From positions 1-64,000 of the forward strand of contig JABMLH010000008.1 of assembly GCA_013205085.1 (NCBI GenBank): a stretch of DNA of 64,000 nt. The letters are read 5' to 3'. This DNA comes from Microbacteriaceae bacterium VKM Ac-2854 (GTDB lineage: Bacteria > Actinomycetota > Actinomycetes > Actinomycetales > Microbacteriaceae). Position numbers and translations under genes: made by a program. The first letter of the stretch is position 1. Each line of letters opens with the position of its first letter. Shown here in pieces: positions 8,633-16,903 of this stretch. Under the pieces are notes generated by a model. It worked only from the letters and a program-made list of their open reading frames with translations, did no database searches and was not told the DNA's origin.

Positions 8633-9568
8633 ATGAGCCTCGCCGAACTCCGGAGCATCACCAAGAGCCGAGGCACGGCCAGTGCGACCGGCGACAAATC
8701 CGAGAACCGTGCCGCCCTGCTTTTCCTCCTCCCCTGGCTGATCGGGGCCGTCGCTCTGACGCTCGGACCGATGATCGCCTCGCTGTACCTCTCGTTCACG
8801 AACTACAACCTGCTCGAGGCCCCGGAGTTCACCGGATTCGACAACATCCAGCGGATGCTGACCGATACGCGGCTGCACACCTCGCTGCTGGTGACTTTCA
8901 CCTACGTGATCGTCAGCGTCCCGTTGCAGCTCGCCGTCGCCCTCGGGCTGGCGATGCTGCTGGACCGGGGCATGCGGGGCCTGTCGTTCTACCGATCCGC
9001 GTTCTACCTGCCGTCACTGCTGGGCTCCAGCGTCGCGATCGCGGTGCTGTGGCGACTCATCTTCGGCGGCGATGGCCTGGCGAACCAGCTGCTGGGCCTG
9101 ATCGGGATCGAGTCGACGCAGAGCTGGATCGCCGATCCCGACTCGGCGCTGTGGACGCTGATCGGCCTGCACGTGTGGACCTTCGGTTCGCCGATGGTCA
9201 TCTTCCTCGCCGGCCTGCGGCAGATCCCACGGGAGTTCTACGAGGCTTCGTCCGTGGACGGCGCATCGGTCGTGCGGCAGTTCCGCTCGATCACGCTGCC
9301 GCTACTGACGCCGATCATCTTCTTCAACCTCGTGCTCGCGATCATCAACGCGTTCCAATCCTTCACTCAGGCCTTCGTGGTGTCGGGCGGAACCGGCGGG
9401 CCGAGCGACTCGACGCTCTTCTACACGCTCTACCTCTATCAAGAGGGCTTCGGTGCGTTCCGGATGGGGTACGCCTCCGCGCTGGCGTGGCTACTGGTCA
9501 TCATCATCGGGATCTTCACCGCCGTGAACTTCTGGCTTTCCAAGTATTGGGTGCATTATGACGACTGA
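8633..9568 (+). CDS. Sugar ABC transporter permease (MalF/UgpA type)
   Basis: 311 residues with about six membrane helices, beginning at residue ~30 (LLFLLPWLIGAVALTLGPMIASLYLSF). The permease EAA loop is seen as EFYEASSVDGASVVRQFRSITLPLL (listed in parts: EASSVDGAS, FRSITLPLL), which contacts the ATPase. CUT1-family proteins import oligosaccharides. ATG 8633 is chosen because the upstream in-frame stretch is not membrane-like; the ribosome site is weak. It overlaps the next permease by 11 bases. No ATPase gene is encoded nearby, so a shared MsmK/UgpC-type ATPase elsewhere is presumably used. Placement suggests import of glucuronic-acid-bearing oligosaccharides (inference). Confidence 0.93.
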   Translation: MSLAELRSITKSRGTASATGDKSENRAALLFLLPWLIGAVALTLGPMIASLYLSFTNYNLLEAPEFTGFDNIQRMLTDTRLHTSLLVTFTYVIVSVPLQLAVALGLAMLLDRGMRGLSFYRSAFYLPSLLGSSVAIAVLWRLIFGGDGLANQLLGLIGIESTQSWIADPDSALWTLIGLHVWTFGSPMVIFLAGLRQIPREFYEASSVDGASVVRQFRSITLPLLTPIIFFNLVLAIINAFQSFTQAFVVSGGTGGPSDSTLFYTLYLYQEGFGAFRMGYASALAWLLVIIIGIFTAVNFWLSKYWVHYDD

Positions 9569-10493
9569 AATCTCCCTGCCCGCCACGCAGAACGTCGCGA
9601 CCGGCGATGACGTCCCGACGCCGACCACCCCGCGGCCGAGTGCCCGCGGCCCGCGCGTCGGCGTGCGAACCGTGATCGGCCGCGTGCTCCGTCACGCGCT
9701 GATGATCGCGTTCGTGGTCATCTCGCTGTACCCGATCCTGTGGATGCTGGTCAGCTCCCTGCGTCCCGACGGCTTCATCTTCGGCAACCCCTCGCTCATC
9801 CTCGACACCTTCGCCGTCGAGAACTACACGAAGGGCTGGTCAGCGCTCGGTACCCCCTTCAGCGCCTACCTGGCGAACTCCGCCATCGTCGTCATCGGCG
9901 CGATCATCGGCAACATGCTCACCTGTTCGATGGCGGCCTACGCCTTCGCCCGGCTGCGGTTCCGGTTCCGTACCCCCGCCTTCGTCTTCATGCTGCTGAT
10001 GCTGATGATCCCGGTACACGTCGTGATCGTCCCGCAGTACGTCATCTGGGCGCAGTTGGGACTGGTCAACTCCTTCATCCCGCTGATCGCGCCGAAATTC
10101 CTCGCCACGGACGCCTTCTTCGTCTTCCTGATGGTCCAGTTCATCCGCGGACTCCCTCGCGAACTGGACGAGGCGGCCCGCATCGACGGCGCGGGTCACT
10201 TCCGGATCTTCTTCCAGATCCTGCTCCCGCTGATGACGCCGGCGCTGGCGACGACCGCCATCTTCACCTTCATCTGGACGTGGAACGACTTCTTCGCCCA
10301 GCTGATCTACCTCACCGACCCCGACAAATACACCGTGCCACTCGCGCTGCGCTCGTTCATCGACGCCCAGGGCGAATCCTCCTTCGGCTCGATGTTCGCG
10401 ATGAGCGTCGTGTCGGTCCTCCCGCTGATCCTGGCTTTCACCTTCGGACAGAAGTACCTCGTCCGCGGGATCGCCACCACCGGCGGCAAGTAA
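9558..10493 (+). CDS. Sugar ABC transporter permease (MalG/UgpE type)
   Basis: 311 residues, six predicted helices, the second half of the heterodimeric channel. The N-terminal ~40 residues are a Pro/Thr-rich cytoplasmic tail. The EAA motif region is ELDEAARIDGAGHFRIFFQI followed by LPLMTPALATTAIFTFIWTW, typical of MalG-like proteins. It starts inside the end of the first permease gene, so the two are translationally coupled, and the binding-protein gene follows after about 50 bases. Confidence 0.94.
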   Translation: MTTEISLPATQNVATGDDVPTPTTPRPSARGPRVGVRTVIGRVLRHALMIAFVVISLYPILWMLVSSLRPDGFIFGNPSLILDTFAVENYTKGWSALGTPFSAYLANSAIVVIGAIIGNMLTCSMAAYAFARLRFRFRTPAFVFMLLMLMIPVHVVIVPQYVIWAQLGLVNSFIPLIAPKFLATDAFFVFLMVQFIRGLPRELDEAARIDGAGHFRIFFQILLPLMTPALATTAIFTFIWTWNDFFAQLIYLTDPDKYTVPLALRSFIDAQGESSFGSMFAMSVVSVLPLILAFTFGQKYLVRGIATTGGK

Positions 10494-10542
10494 TCCCTCT
10501 GCCCACCCCTGCACCCCTCACCCACACAGAAAGTTGAACGAC

Positions 10543-11865
10543 ATGCGAGTGACGAAGAAGTCCGCTCAGCGCATCACGCTGATCGCGGCCGGAACGGCCA
10601 TGATGCTCGGACTCTCCGCCTGCGCCACCGGCGCGGCCAGCGGCTCCAGCACCGCCGAACTCAGTGACGAAGACGTCACCCTGAACATCACCTGGTGGGG
10701 AGGTGACGCCCGCGTCGCGGTAACCCAGGAGGCGATCGACAGCTTCGAGAAAGAGCACCCGAACATCACGGTGAAGACGCAGTTCTCCGACTGGACCGGC
10801 TACTGGGATCGTCTCGCCACCTCGACCGCAGCGAACAACGCGCCCGACGTGCTGCAGATGGACGAGCTCTACCTGGCTTCCTACGCCGATCGCGGCACCC
10901 TCTACGACCTCGACGACGCGCCCCAGCTCGACACCTCCGCGCTGGACGAGTCGGTCCTCGACCTCGGCCGGGTCGACGGAAAGCTCAACGCGTATCCGAT
11001 CTCGACCAGCCCGTACGGGATCATCGTGAACGACACCGTGCTCAGCGAACTCGGGCTCACCCTGCCCGACACCAGCACCTGGACCTGGGACGACCTGACC
11101 GCGTTCGCCGAAAGCGTCTCCGCCGCGAGCAACGGCGAGGTCGTCGGCATCGCGCCGATCAACAACGGCTTCGGCCTGCAGCTCTGGGCCCGCCAGAACG
11201 GCGACGCCCTGTTCAGTGACGGCAAGGTCTCGATCAAGCCGGCCACGCTCGAGTCCTTCTTCCAGCAGTCGCTGGACTGGACCAAGGACGGCGCCTCCGC
11301 CTCCGCCTCGCGCTTGACCGAATCCAACGCCGCGGCTCTGGAGCAGACCGACTTCGGTACCGGGAAGCAGGCGCTCTCCTTCGCGCAGGCCACGCAGATC
11401 TCCGCCTACGCGACCGCGACCGGCGGTGACGAGCTCTCGCTCGTTCTTCCGCCCACGAACGACGAGAACGCCGACAAGTACGCCTACATGAAGGCGGGCA
11501 TGTACTGGGCGATCTCTTCACGCTCGAAGCACCCCGCCGAAGCGGCCGAGCTGATCGACTTCCTCGCGAACAGCGACGAGGCCGGCGCCATCCTCGGCAC
11601 CGAACGCGGCGTCCCCGCCAACCCCGAGGTCCGCGAGTCCATCGAGTCCACCCTCACCGGCTACAGCCCCGCCGTGTTCGAGTACGTGCAGGAGATCGAG
11701 CCCGTCGTTGGATCCGCGCCCGCCGTCACGCCCAACGGAGCCAGCGAACTCGACAAGGTGATCGCCCGCTACCTGCAGGACGTCGTCTTCGAGAAGACGA
11801 CACCGGCGGATGCGGCGAAGGCGATGATCGCCGAGCTGCAGAGTTCTATCGACGCAGCCGGATGA
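10543..11865 (+). CDS. Sugar-binding lipoprotein of the ABC transporter
   Basis: 440 residues, extracellular solute-binding protein family 1. A lipoprotein signal runs from the N-terminal basic residues (KKSAQR) through a hydrophobic core to lipobox LSAC at residues ~24-27. The mature protein starts with Ser/Ala linker, then LNITWWGGDARVAVTQEAID, and has KYAYMKAGMYWAISSRSKHP and AAELIDFLANSDEA in the C-terminal lobe. ATG 10543 is favoured over TTG 10534 because GAAAG lies 9 bases upstream. It is last of the three transport genes and is followed immediately by a strong terminator. Confidence 0.93.
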   Translation: MRVTKKSAQRITLIAAGTAMMLGLSACATGAASGSSTAELSDEDVTLNITWWGGDARVAVTQEAIDSFEKEHPNITVKTQFSDWTGYWDRLATSTAANNAPDVLQMDELYLASYADRGTLYDLDDAPQLDTSALDESVLDLGRVDGKLNAYPISTSPYGIIVNDTVLSELGLTLPDTSTWTWDDLTAFAESVSAASNGEVVGIAPINNGFGLQLWARQNGDALFSDGKVSIKPATLESFFQQSLDWTKDGASASASRLTESNAAALEQTDFGTGKQALSFAQATQISAYATATGGDELSLVLPPTNDENADKYAYMKAGMYWAISSRSKHPAEAAELIDFLANSDEAGAILGTERGVPANPEVRESIESTLTGYSPAVFEYVQEIEPVVGSAPAVTPNGASELDKVIARYLQDVVFEKTTPADAAKAMIAELQSSIDAAG

Positions 11866-11870
11866 GAACC

Positions 11871-11898
11871 GGGGCCGGTCGCGAAAGCGACCGGCCCC
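11871..11898 (+). terminator. Rho-independent-type terminator after the sugar ABC operon
   Basis: Perfect 12-base-pair stem GGGGCCGGTCGC / GCGACCGGCCCC closed by a GAAA tetraloop, starting 5 bases after the binding-protein stop codon. The downstream run is short (TTCC), as is common in actinobacteria. Confidence 0.85.
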
Positions 11899-12020
11899 TT
11901 CCACGTAGCACGCCTCCCTCCGCACCCTCACACCAGCGACGCAGGACAACGGCCGTGCGCCTTCGGCCTGCCCGGAAACCAGTTCCCCATTCCTCGCAAC
12001 CAGATCCGAAGGAGCATCTG

Positions 12021-15000
12021 TTGTCATCACTCGCACTCGGACGGCCCGGCGCCGTCCTGTCACTGGGCAGGCTGATCGCCGCCGCCGCGTTGACGATCGG
12101 CCTGGTCACGGCCGGTGTCGTCACGGCGCCGCCCGCGTACGCCGCGACCGGCACCACCTACTACGTCGACGCCGCTGCCGGCGACGACCAGAACCCCGGC
12201 ACCTCCGCCACGCAGCCGTGGCGAAGCCTCGACCAGGTCTCGGCAACCGAGTTCGAACCCGGCGACCAGATCCTGCTCGCACGCGGATCCGCATGGCCCG
12301 GCGCCCAGCTCGCCCCGCAGGGCTCGGGCACCGCCGACGAACCCATCGTCATCGGCGCCTACGGCGAAGGCGCGCTGCCGTCCATCCCCGCGCAGGGTCA
12401 GCACGACTCCGCGGTCCGGCTGTGGAACCAGGATCACTGGCAGATCCGCGACCTCGACGTCAGCAACGCCACCTTCACCCCCGACCCGGTGGCGTACAAC
12501 GCGGCCGGCCGCGCCGGCGACTTCCGCGGGATCGACATCGGCGGCGACGACGGGCAGGCCCACCACGGCTTTCTGGTCTCCGGTGTGCACGTGCACGACG
12601 TCACCGGCGAAGTCCGCTGGATCGGCGCCCGCGCGGTGACCGAGCCCAGCGGGATCAGCTTCAGCAACGGCTGGGACCGCTCGAAGAACACCGGCGGCAT
12701 CCTCGTCCGGGGCTCGGTCGCGGAGATCACCGCCCCCGGCGCCACCGCGACCACACTGAACGACGTCGTGATCGAGAACAACATCATCGAGAACACCTCC
12801 TTCGGTGCCATCACGATCAAGCAGTACACCGGCGACGCCCCCGGCGCCGTCGCCACCAACTGGGGTGACCGGGTCGATGCGGTCGACCCCGCCTTCAGCC
12901 CGCACCAGAACATCAGCATCCGCGGCAACTACGTGACGCAAGCCGGCACCGCCTACGGAGCGAACGGCATCTACGTCACCGGCGCCCAGCACGTGGTCGT
13001 CGAGGACAACCTCGTCGACAAGGTCGGCACCTGCGGGATCGAGTCGTACAACACCGACGACGTCGTGATCCAGCGCAACGAGGTGAACTACACCGTCAAG
13101 AAGGCGCTCGGACAGGACTTCAATGCGATCGACGCCGACCTCGCGTCGACCAAGCAGATCATCCAGCGCAACCTGGTCTACGGCAACGGCGAGGGCGTTC
13201 TGATCTATCAGCAGCGCTTCGGCGACTCGATCTGGCGCTACAACGTGATCGCGGGCAGCACCCAGACCGGAATCCACATCAACAGTCAGAACGGTGCGAC
13301 CGGCCAGATCTACAACAACACGATCGTCGACTCCGTCGGCTCGATCGTCGACGCCGGCAGCCAGGGCGGTAAGTACACCTTCCGGAACAACCTCTTCGTC
13401 AGCAGCACCGGATCCGCGACCTTCACCGGCAACGGCAACCTCAGCTACCGCGGCAACCAGTACGACGGCGCCGTCCCCTCGGGCAACGAGAACGCCGCGT
13501 TCGTCGCCCCAGCAGGCTTCACTGGAACCCTCGCGGCGCCGATCTCCGGTGTCGTGCGCGACGCCGACGTCGATGCCGCCCTCGCATTCACGCCCACTCC
13601 CGGTTCGCGAGCCGTGAACAGCGCTGCGGCGATCACGGATCCGGGCGCAACCGACCTGGCCGGCACCGCCCTGTACCAGGGCACGCCCGACTACGGCGCA
13701 ATCGAGTACACCACCCCGACGGGTGCCACCACCGAGACGATCGCGGGCCGGCTCACCAACGCCATTTCCGGCGCCGCAGTGTCCGGCGCCACCGTGACCG
13801 CCCCCGGCGCAGCCGGCTCGGCCACCTCGGATGCGAGCGGCTGGTACGCGCTCGCCGGCGTGCCCTTCGGAACCGCTGTCACGATCGGCGTCACCCGCGA
13901 CGGCTACGACACGCACAGCGGCGGGTCCGTCTCCGTGGCACCCGGCACCTCGAGTCGTCTCGACATCGCCCTGCAACCGAACGCGACCACCGGAACGATT
14001 ACCGGCCGGCTCATCGATACCGCAGGAGGAGCGGTTGCCGGTGGATCCATCGCACTGACGGACGCCGCCGGCGCTCCGCTCGCGACCGCGACGAGTGACG
14101 GCGCCGGGCAATTCTCCTTCGACGCGGCGGTCGGCGACGGTCGACGAGTCGTCGTCGATTCGGTCGGCCACCAGCGGGTCACGCTCAGCGACATCCGGAT
14201 CCAGCCGGCCACCGTCACCGCACTCGGCGACGTTGTCCTGCCTGACCGGGACGTCGAGTACGCCTACAGCCAGGACTTCCAGTCCCTGCCCACCGGGCCT
14301 CTGGCGACCGGTAGCGGTGACCTCACGGTCAGCGCCTCGGGCGGCACCGTGTCCGTCGGTGAGGAGTCGAGCAACCGATTCGGCACCGTCACCCGCACCG
14401 CGACCTCCGGCGCGACCAGCCTCAGCCGAGTCTTCGCCGGCCCGCTGACCGGCGTGGTCACGATCGAACAGGACGTCCGCCGTCCGGCATCGTCGAACAC
14501 CGCGACCGCGCAGTTCTTCGGAGCGCCGTACATCCGCAACGCCGCCGGCCAGAACGTGATCAGCGTCGGCTTCGCCTCGGGCGTCATCAGTTCCTACAAC
14601 GGCAGCACCTACCTCGCACAGGTCGGCACGTACACGCCGGGAGCGTGGGTCAACGTCCGCGTCGTGCTCAACACCGTCACACAGAAGTACGACCTCTACC
14701 TCGACGGACACCGCGTGCTCAAGGACGCCGGCTTCCGCGTGGCCGTCGGCGCGGGCATCGGCTCGGTCATCACCTACGCCGACTCCGCCAACCGAGGCAC
14801 CGTGAACGTGGACGATCTTCGCGTCGCCCGCGGAATCGGATACCAGCCCGACGAGGGAGCGCTGCGTTCCCTCAGCACGGATGCCGGCGAGCCGGTCCAG
14901 GGCGGCGCTACGGATTGGAGCCTCATCGCTCCCTCCGGCACGGAGCAACTCGAAGTGGGCGCCACCGCCCTCAGCCCGTACGCGCGCTCGGTCAGTGTCA

Positions 15001-15878
15001 ACGGGACGGCGCTCACCGCCCAGCTCCCTCGGGCGACCGTCACCGTCGGCGCGGACCCGATCCTCATTGAGGTCACCGCGGAGAACGGCAGCAAGACTAC
15101 ACACCGACTGACCGTCACCGTGCCGGCACCTGCTGTTGATCGAGCTGCGCTGGCAGCGGTGCTCGCGTCGTCCGACGCTCTCGAAAAGGGGGACTACAGC
15201 AGCAGCAGCTGGGGCCCGTTCGACGTGAAACGATCGACCGCACACACCGTGTTCGACGACGCGGCGGCGACCCAGGCGCAGATCGATACGGCCGAGACCG
15301 AGCTGTCCACGGCGACGGACGCACTCGCGTCTGCCGTCGTCGCGGTCACCGCGACAACCTCCCGCGCAACGTACACCGTAGGCGAAACTTTCGACCCGGG
15401 GTCGGTGACCGTCACCGGAACGTTCGCCGACGGAACCACTGCGCCACTGGCCGCCGGAAGCTACAGCATCGACGGCTTCTCCTCCACGCAAGCCGGTACG
15501 ACCACCGTGACCGTGCGCCCGAACGCCTCCCTCGTCGCAACGGATGGTGTGGTCCCGACCGCTACCTTCACCGTCTCGATCGTCGCTCCCGTCGCAGCCT
15601 GGAGCGCCACCGCCGTCTACCAGGGCGGCGAGACCGTCAACTACAACGGCTCGCTCTGGAAGGCGAGCTGGTGGACGAGCAATCAGCGCCCGGGCGACCC
15701 CAACGGGCCGTGGCAGGAGCTGAAGGCGACGGCTGACGGCACCGCGGTCTGGACCCCGTCGCGGATCTTCCTCGGCGGAGAGATCGTCAGCCACAACGGC
15801 GTGCGGTACCAGGCCAAGTGGTGGACCCGGAACCAACAGCCGGGCGACCCTAACGGGCCGTGGGCACGCGTGAACTGA
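12021..15878 (+). CDS. Large secreted beta-helix protein with Ig-like and CBM5/12 modules
   Basis: 1285 residues from TTG 12021, which has AAGGAG at 12009-12014 (6-base spacing). Signal peptide to about residue 39 (APPAYAA). Residues ~45-560 are a right-handed parallel beta-helix of the pectate-lyase/DUF1565 type: TTYYVDAAAGDDQNPGTSA, then rungs such as VVIENNIIENTS and VVVEDNLVDKVGTCGIES. Next come two carboxypeptidase-regulatory-like folds (~575-745: IAGRLTNAISGAAVSGATV, ITGRLIDTAGGAV), a LamG-like sandwich (~750-930), a cadherin-like strand region, a FIVAR-like helical segment (RAALAAVLASSDALEKGDYS), a Big_4-like Ig domain, and two C-terminal chitin-binding type 3 modules (AWSATAVYQGGETVNYNG; VWTPSRIFLGGEIVSHNG). 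Probable polysaccharide lyase or hydrolase acting outside the cell; the exact substrate cannot be read from sequence. Flanked by terminators on both sides. Confidence 0.85.
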   Translation: MSSLALGRPGAVLSLGRLIAAAALTIGLVTAGVVTAPPAYAATGTTYYVDAAAGDDQNPGTSATQPWRSLDQVSATEFEPGDQILLARGSAWPGAQLAPQGSGTADEPIVIGAYGEGALPSIPAQGQHDSAVRLWNQDHWQIRDLDVSNATFTPDPVAYNAAGRAGDFRGIDIGGDDGQAHHGFLVSGVHVHDVTGEVRWIGARAVTEPSGISFSNGWDRSKNTGGILVRGSVAEITAPGATATTLNDVVIENNIIENTSFGAITIKQYTGDAPGAVATNWGDRVDAVDPAFSPHQNISIRGNYVTQAGTAYGANGIYVTGAQHVVVEDNLVDKVGTCGIESYNTDDVVIQRNEVNYTVKKALGQDFNAIDADLASTKQIIQRNLVYGNGEGVLIYQQRFGDSIWRYNVIAGSTQTGIHINSQNGATGQIYNNTIVDSVGSIVDAGSQGGKYTFRNNLFVSSTGSATFTGNGNLSYRGNQYDGAVPSGNENAAFVAPAGFTGTLAAPISGVVRDADVDAALAFTPTPGSRAVNSAAAITDPGATDLAGTALYQGTPDYGAIEYTTPTGATTETIAGRLTNAISGAAVSGATVTAPGAAGSATSDASGWYALAGVPFGTAVTIGVTRDGYDTHSGGSVSVAPGTSSRLDIALQPNATTGTITGRLIDTAGGAVAGGSIALTDAAGAPLATATSDGAGQFSFDAAVGDGRRVVVDSVGHQRVTLSDIRIQPATVTALGDVVLPDRDVEYAYSQDFQSLPTGPLATGSGDLTVSASGGTVSVGEESSNRFGTVTRTATSGATSLSRVFAGPLTGVVTIEQDVRRPASSNTATAQFFGAPYIRNAAGQNVISVGFASGVISSYNGSTYLAQVGTYTPGAWVNVRVVLNTVTQKYDLYLDGHRVLKDAGFRVAVGAGIGSVITYADSANRGTVNVDDLRVARGIGYQPDEGALRSLSTDAGEPVQGGATDWSLIAPSGTEQLEVGATALSPYARSVSVNGTALTAQLPRATVTVGADPILIEVTAENGSKTTHRLTVTVPAPAVDRAALAAVLASSDALEKGDYSSSSWGPFDVKRSTAHTVFDDAAATQAQIDTAETELSTATDALASAVVAVTATTSRATYTVGETFDPGSVTVTGTFADGTTAPLAAGSYSIDGFSSTQAGTTTVTVRPNASLVATDGVVPTATFTVSIVAPVAAWSATAVYQGGETVNYNGSLWKASWWTSNQRPGDPNGPWQELKATADGTAVWTPSRIFLGGEIVSHNGVRYQAKWWTRNQQPGDPNGPWARVN

Positions 15879-15898
15879 GCGCACCCCTGATGCACGTA

Positions 15899-15932
15899 GC
15901 GGGCCGGCGGATCCTTAGATCCGCCGGCCCGC
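15899..15932 (+). terminator. Strong terminator after the beta-helix gene
   Basis: Perfect 15-base-pair stem (GCGGGCCGGCGGATC and its complement) with a CTTA loop, starting 20 bases after the stop codon at 15878. Being symmetrical, it could also end leftward transcripts coming from the adjacent gene remnant. Confidence 0.85.
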
Positions 15933-15986
15933 TGCTGCCCGGCGAGAAACGCCGATCGCCCTCCCGTGCTCGAACAGTGGAAGCCC

Positions 15987-16109
15987 TCAGCCCCGCGCGG
16001 CGGCCCACGCCAGACCGAGCGCCGAGTCGAGCATCACCCGTTCCGCTTCCTCCGTCACGGCCGCGGCCGCGAAGCCTTCCGTGTGGATCGGAGTGGTCAC
16101 GTCCGGGAG
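15987..16109 (-). pseudogene. Remnant: C-terminal ~40 codons of an unidentified gene
   Basis: The minus strand is open from about 16109 to a TGA at 15987-15989 and reads DVTTPIHTEGFAAAAVTEEA followed by LDSALGLAWAAARG, a helical C-terminus with normal high-GC codon use. No start codon or N-terminal domain precedes it; instead it abuts the N-terminally truncated oxidoreductase remnant on the other strand. I cannot name the parent family. Confidence 0.4.
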
Positions 16110-16498
16110 GAGCCCACGTCGCGACCGCCGACCACGCCGCCGTGCGGCGCGTGATCTTCACCGACCCGGAAGTCGCTGCCGTCGGTCTCACCGAGGCGCA
16201 GGCACTCGCATCCGGGGTGAACGTCCGCGCGGTCGAATACGACCTCGGCTGGGTCGCCGGAGCGAAACTGCATGCCGACGATTACCAGGGCAGAGCCAAG
16301 CTGATCATCGACGAAGATCGCCGCGTCATCATCGGCGCGACCTTCGTCGGGCAGGACGTCGCCGAACTCCTGCACTCCGCGACCATCGCGATCGTCGCGG
16401 AAGTCCCGATCGAGCGGCTCTGGCACGCCGTGCCGGCCTACCCCACGATCAGCGAGGTATGGCTGCGGCTGCTGGAGACGTACGGCAGACCGTCGTGA
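16110..16498 (+). pseudogene. Remnant of a flavin disulfide oxidoreductase (C-terminal dimerisation domain only)
   Basis: About 125 codons match the C-terminal domain of class I pyridine-nucleotide-disulfide oxidoreductases (mercuric reductase / dihydrolipoamide dehydrogenase-like): VIFTDPEVAAVGLTEAQA, KLIIDEDRRVIIGATFVG, then HAVPAYPTISEVWLRLLE, which holds the His of the catalytic His-Glu pair (here followed by Pro). The FAD and NAD(P) domains and the redox CxxxxC are missing; upstream in-frame sequence is not homologous. There is no plausible start with a ribosome site, so it is probably untranslated. Confidence 0.75.
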
Positions 16499-16545
16499 CG
16501 AACACCGCCCCGATCACCGGAAACCCTCACAAGAAAGAGAACCTC

Positions 16546-16845
16546 ATGCCCACCAAGATCACGCTCATCATCGACAATCCGTCCGACCCCGCCGAATTCG
16601 AAACGGTCTACGCCGAGGTGCGCAGGCTCGCCGCCGAGTTGCCGTTGCTGCGACGACTCGAATCCGCGAAAGTGTGGCCGAAGGAAGACGGCACCCCGAC
16701 TCCCGCCTACCGCACCCTCGATCTCTACTTCGACGACTACGAGAGCGCCGGCGCCGCCACGACCGTGCCGGCCGCTGGTCGACTCTTCGGCGCACTGTTC
16801 CAATCGGGGGTGACGTTCACCGGACTCTTCTCCGACATCGAGTGA
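16546..16845 (+). CDS. EthD-like dimeric alpha-beta barrel protein
   Basis: 99 residues. Begins MPTKITLIIDNPSDPAEFET, with the ferredoxin-like fold pattern of the EthD/stress-responsive barrel family; KVWPKEDGTPTPAYRTLDLY and the C-terminal FQSGVTFTGLFSDIE are typical. Function is unknown: members accompany oxidoreductases or act as small auxiliary proteins. AGAAAGAGA lies 5-13 bases upstream of the ATG. It was probably co-transcribed with the now truncated oxidoreductase 47 bases upstream, so its promoter may have been lost with the deletion. Confidence 0.75.
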   Translation: MPTKITLIIDNPSDPAEFETVYAEVRRLAAELPLLRRLESAKVWPKEDGTPTPAYRTLDLYFDDYESAGAATTVPAAGRLFGALFQSGVTFTGLFSDIE

Positions 16846-16903
16846 CGGCGATCCCGATCGGCGGAGCGAGCCGGGTCCCTCCGATCACGAGCAGGAGGCC
16901 ACG

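Noticed and set aside
12060-15884. A 1274-codon leftward open frame under the beta-helix gene
   Set aside because: Composition (Gly/Arg/Asp/Val-rich, no hydrophobic core pattern) is that of antisense; the plus-strand protein has a signal peptide, strong ribosome site and real domains.
15860-16498. A complete 212-residue protein
   Set aside because: Only the last ~125 codons are protein-like; the first part runs antisense through another remnant and a terminator.
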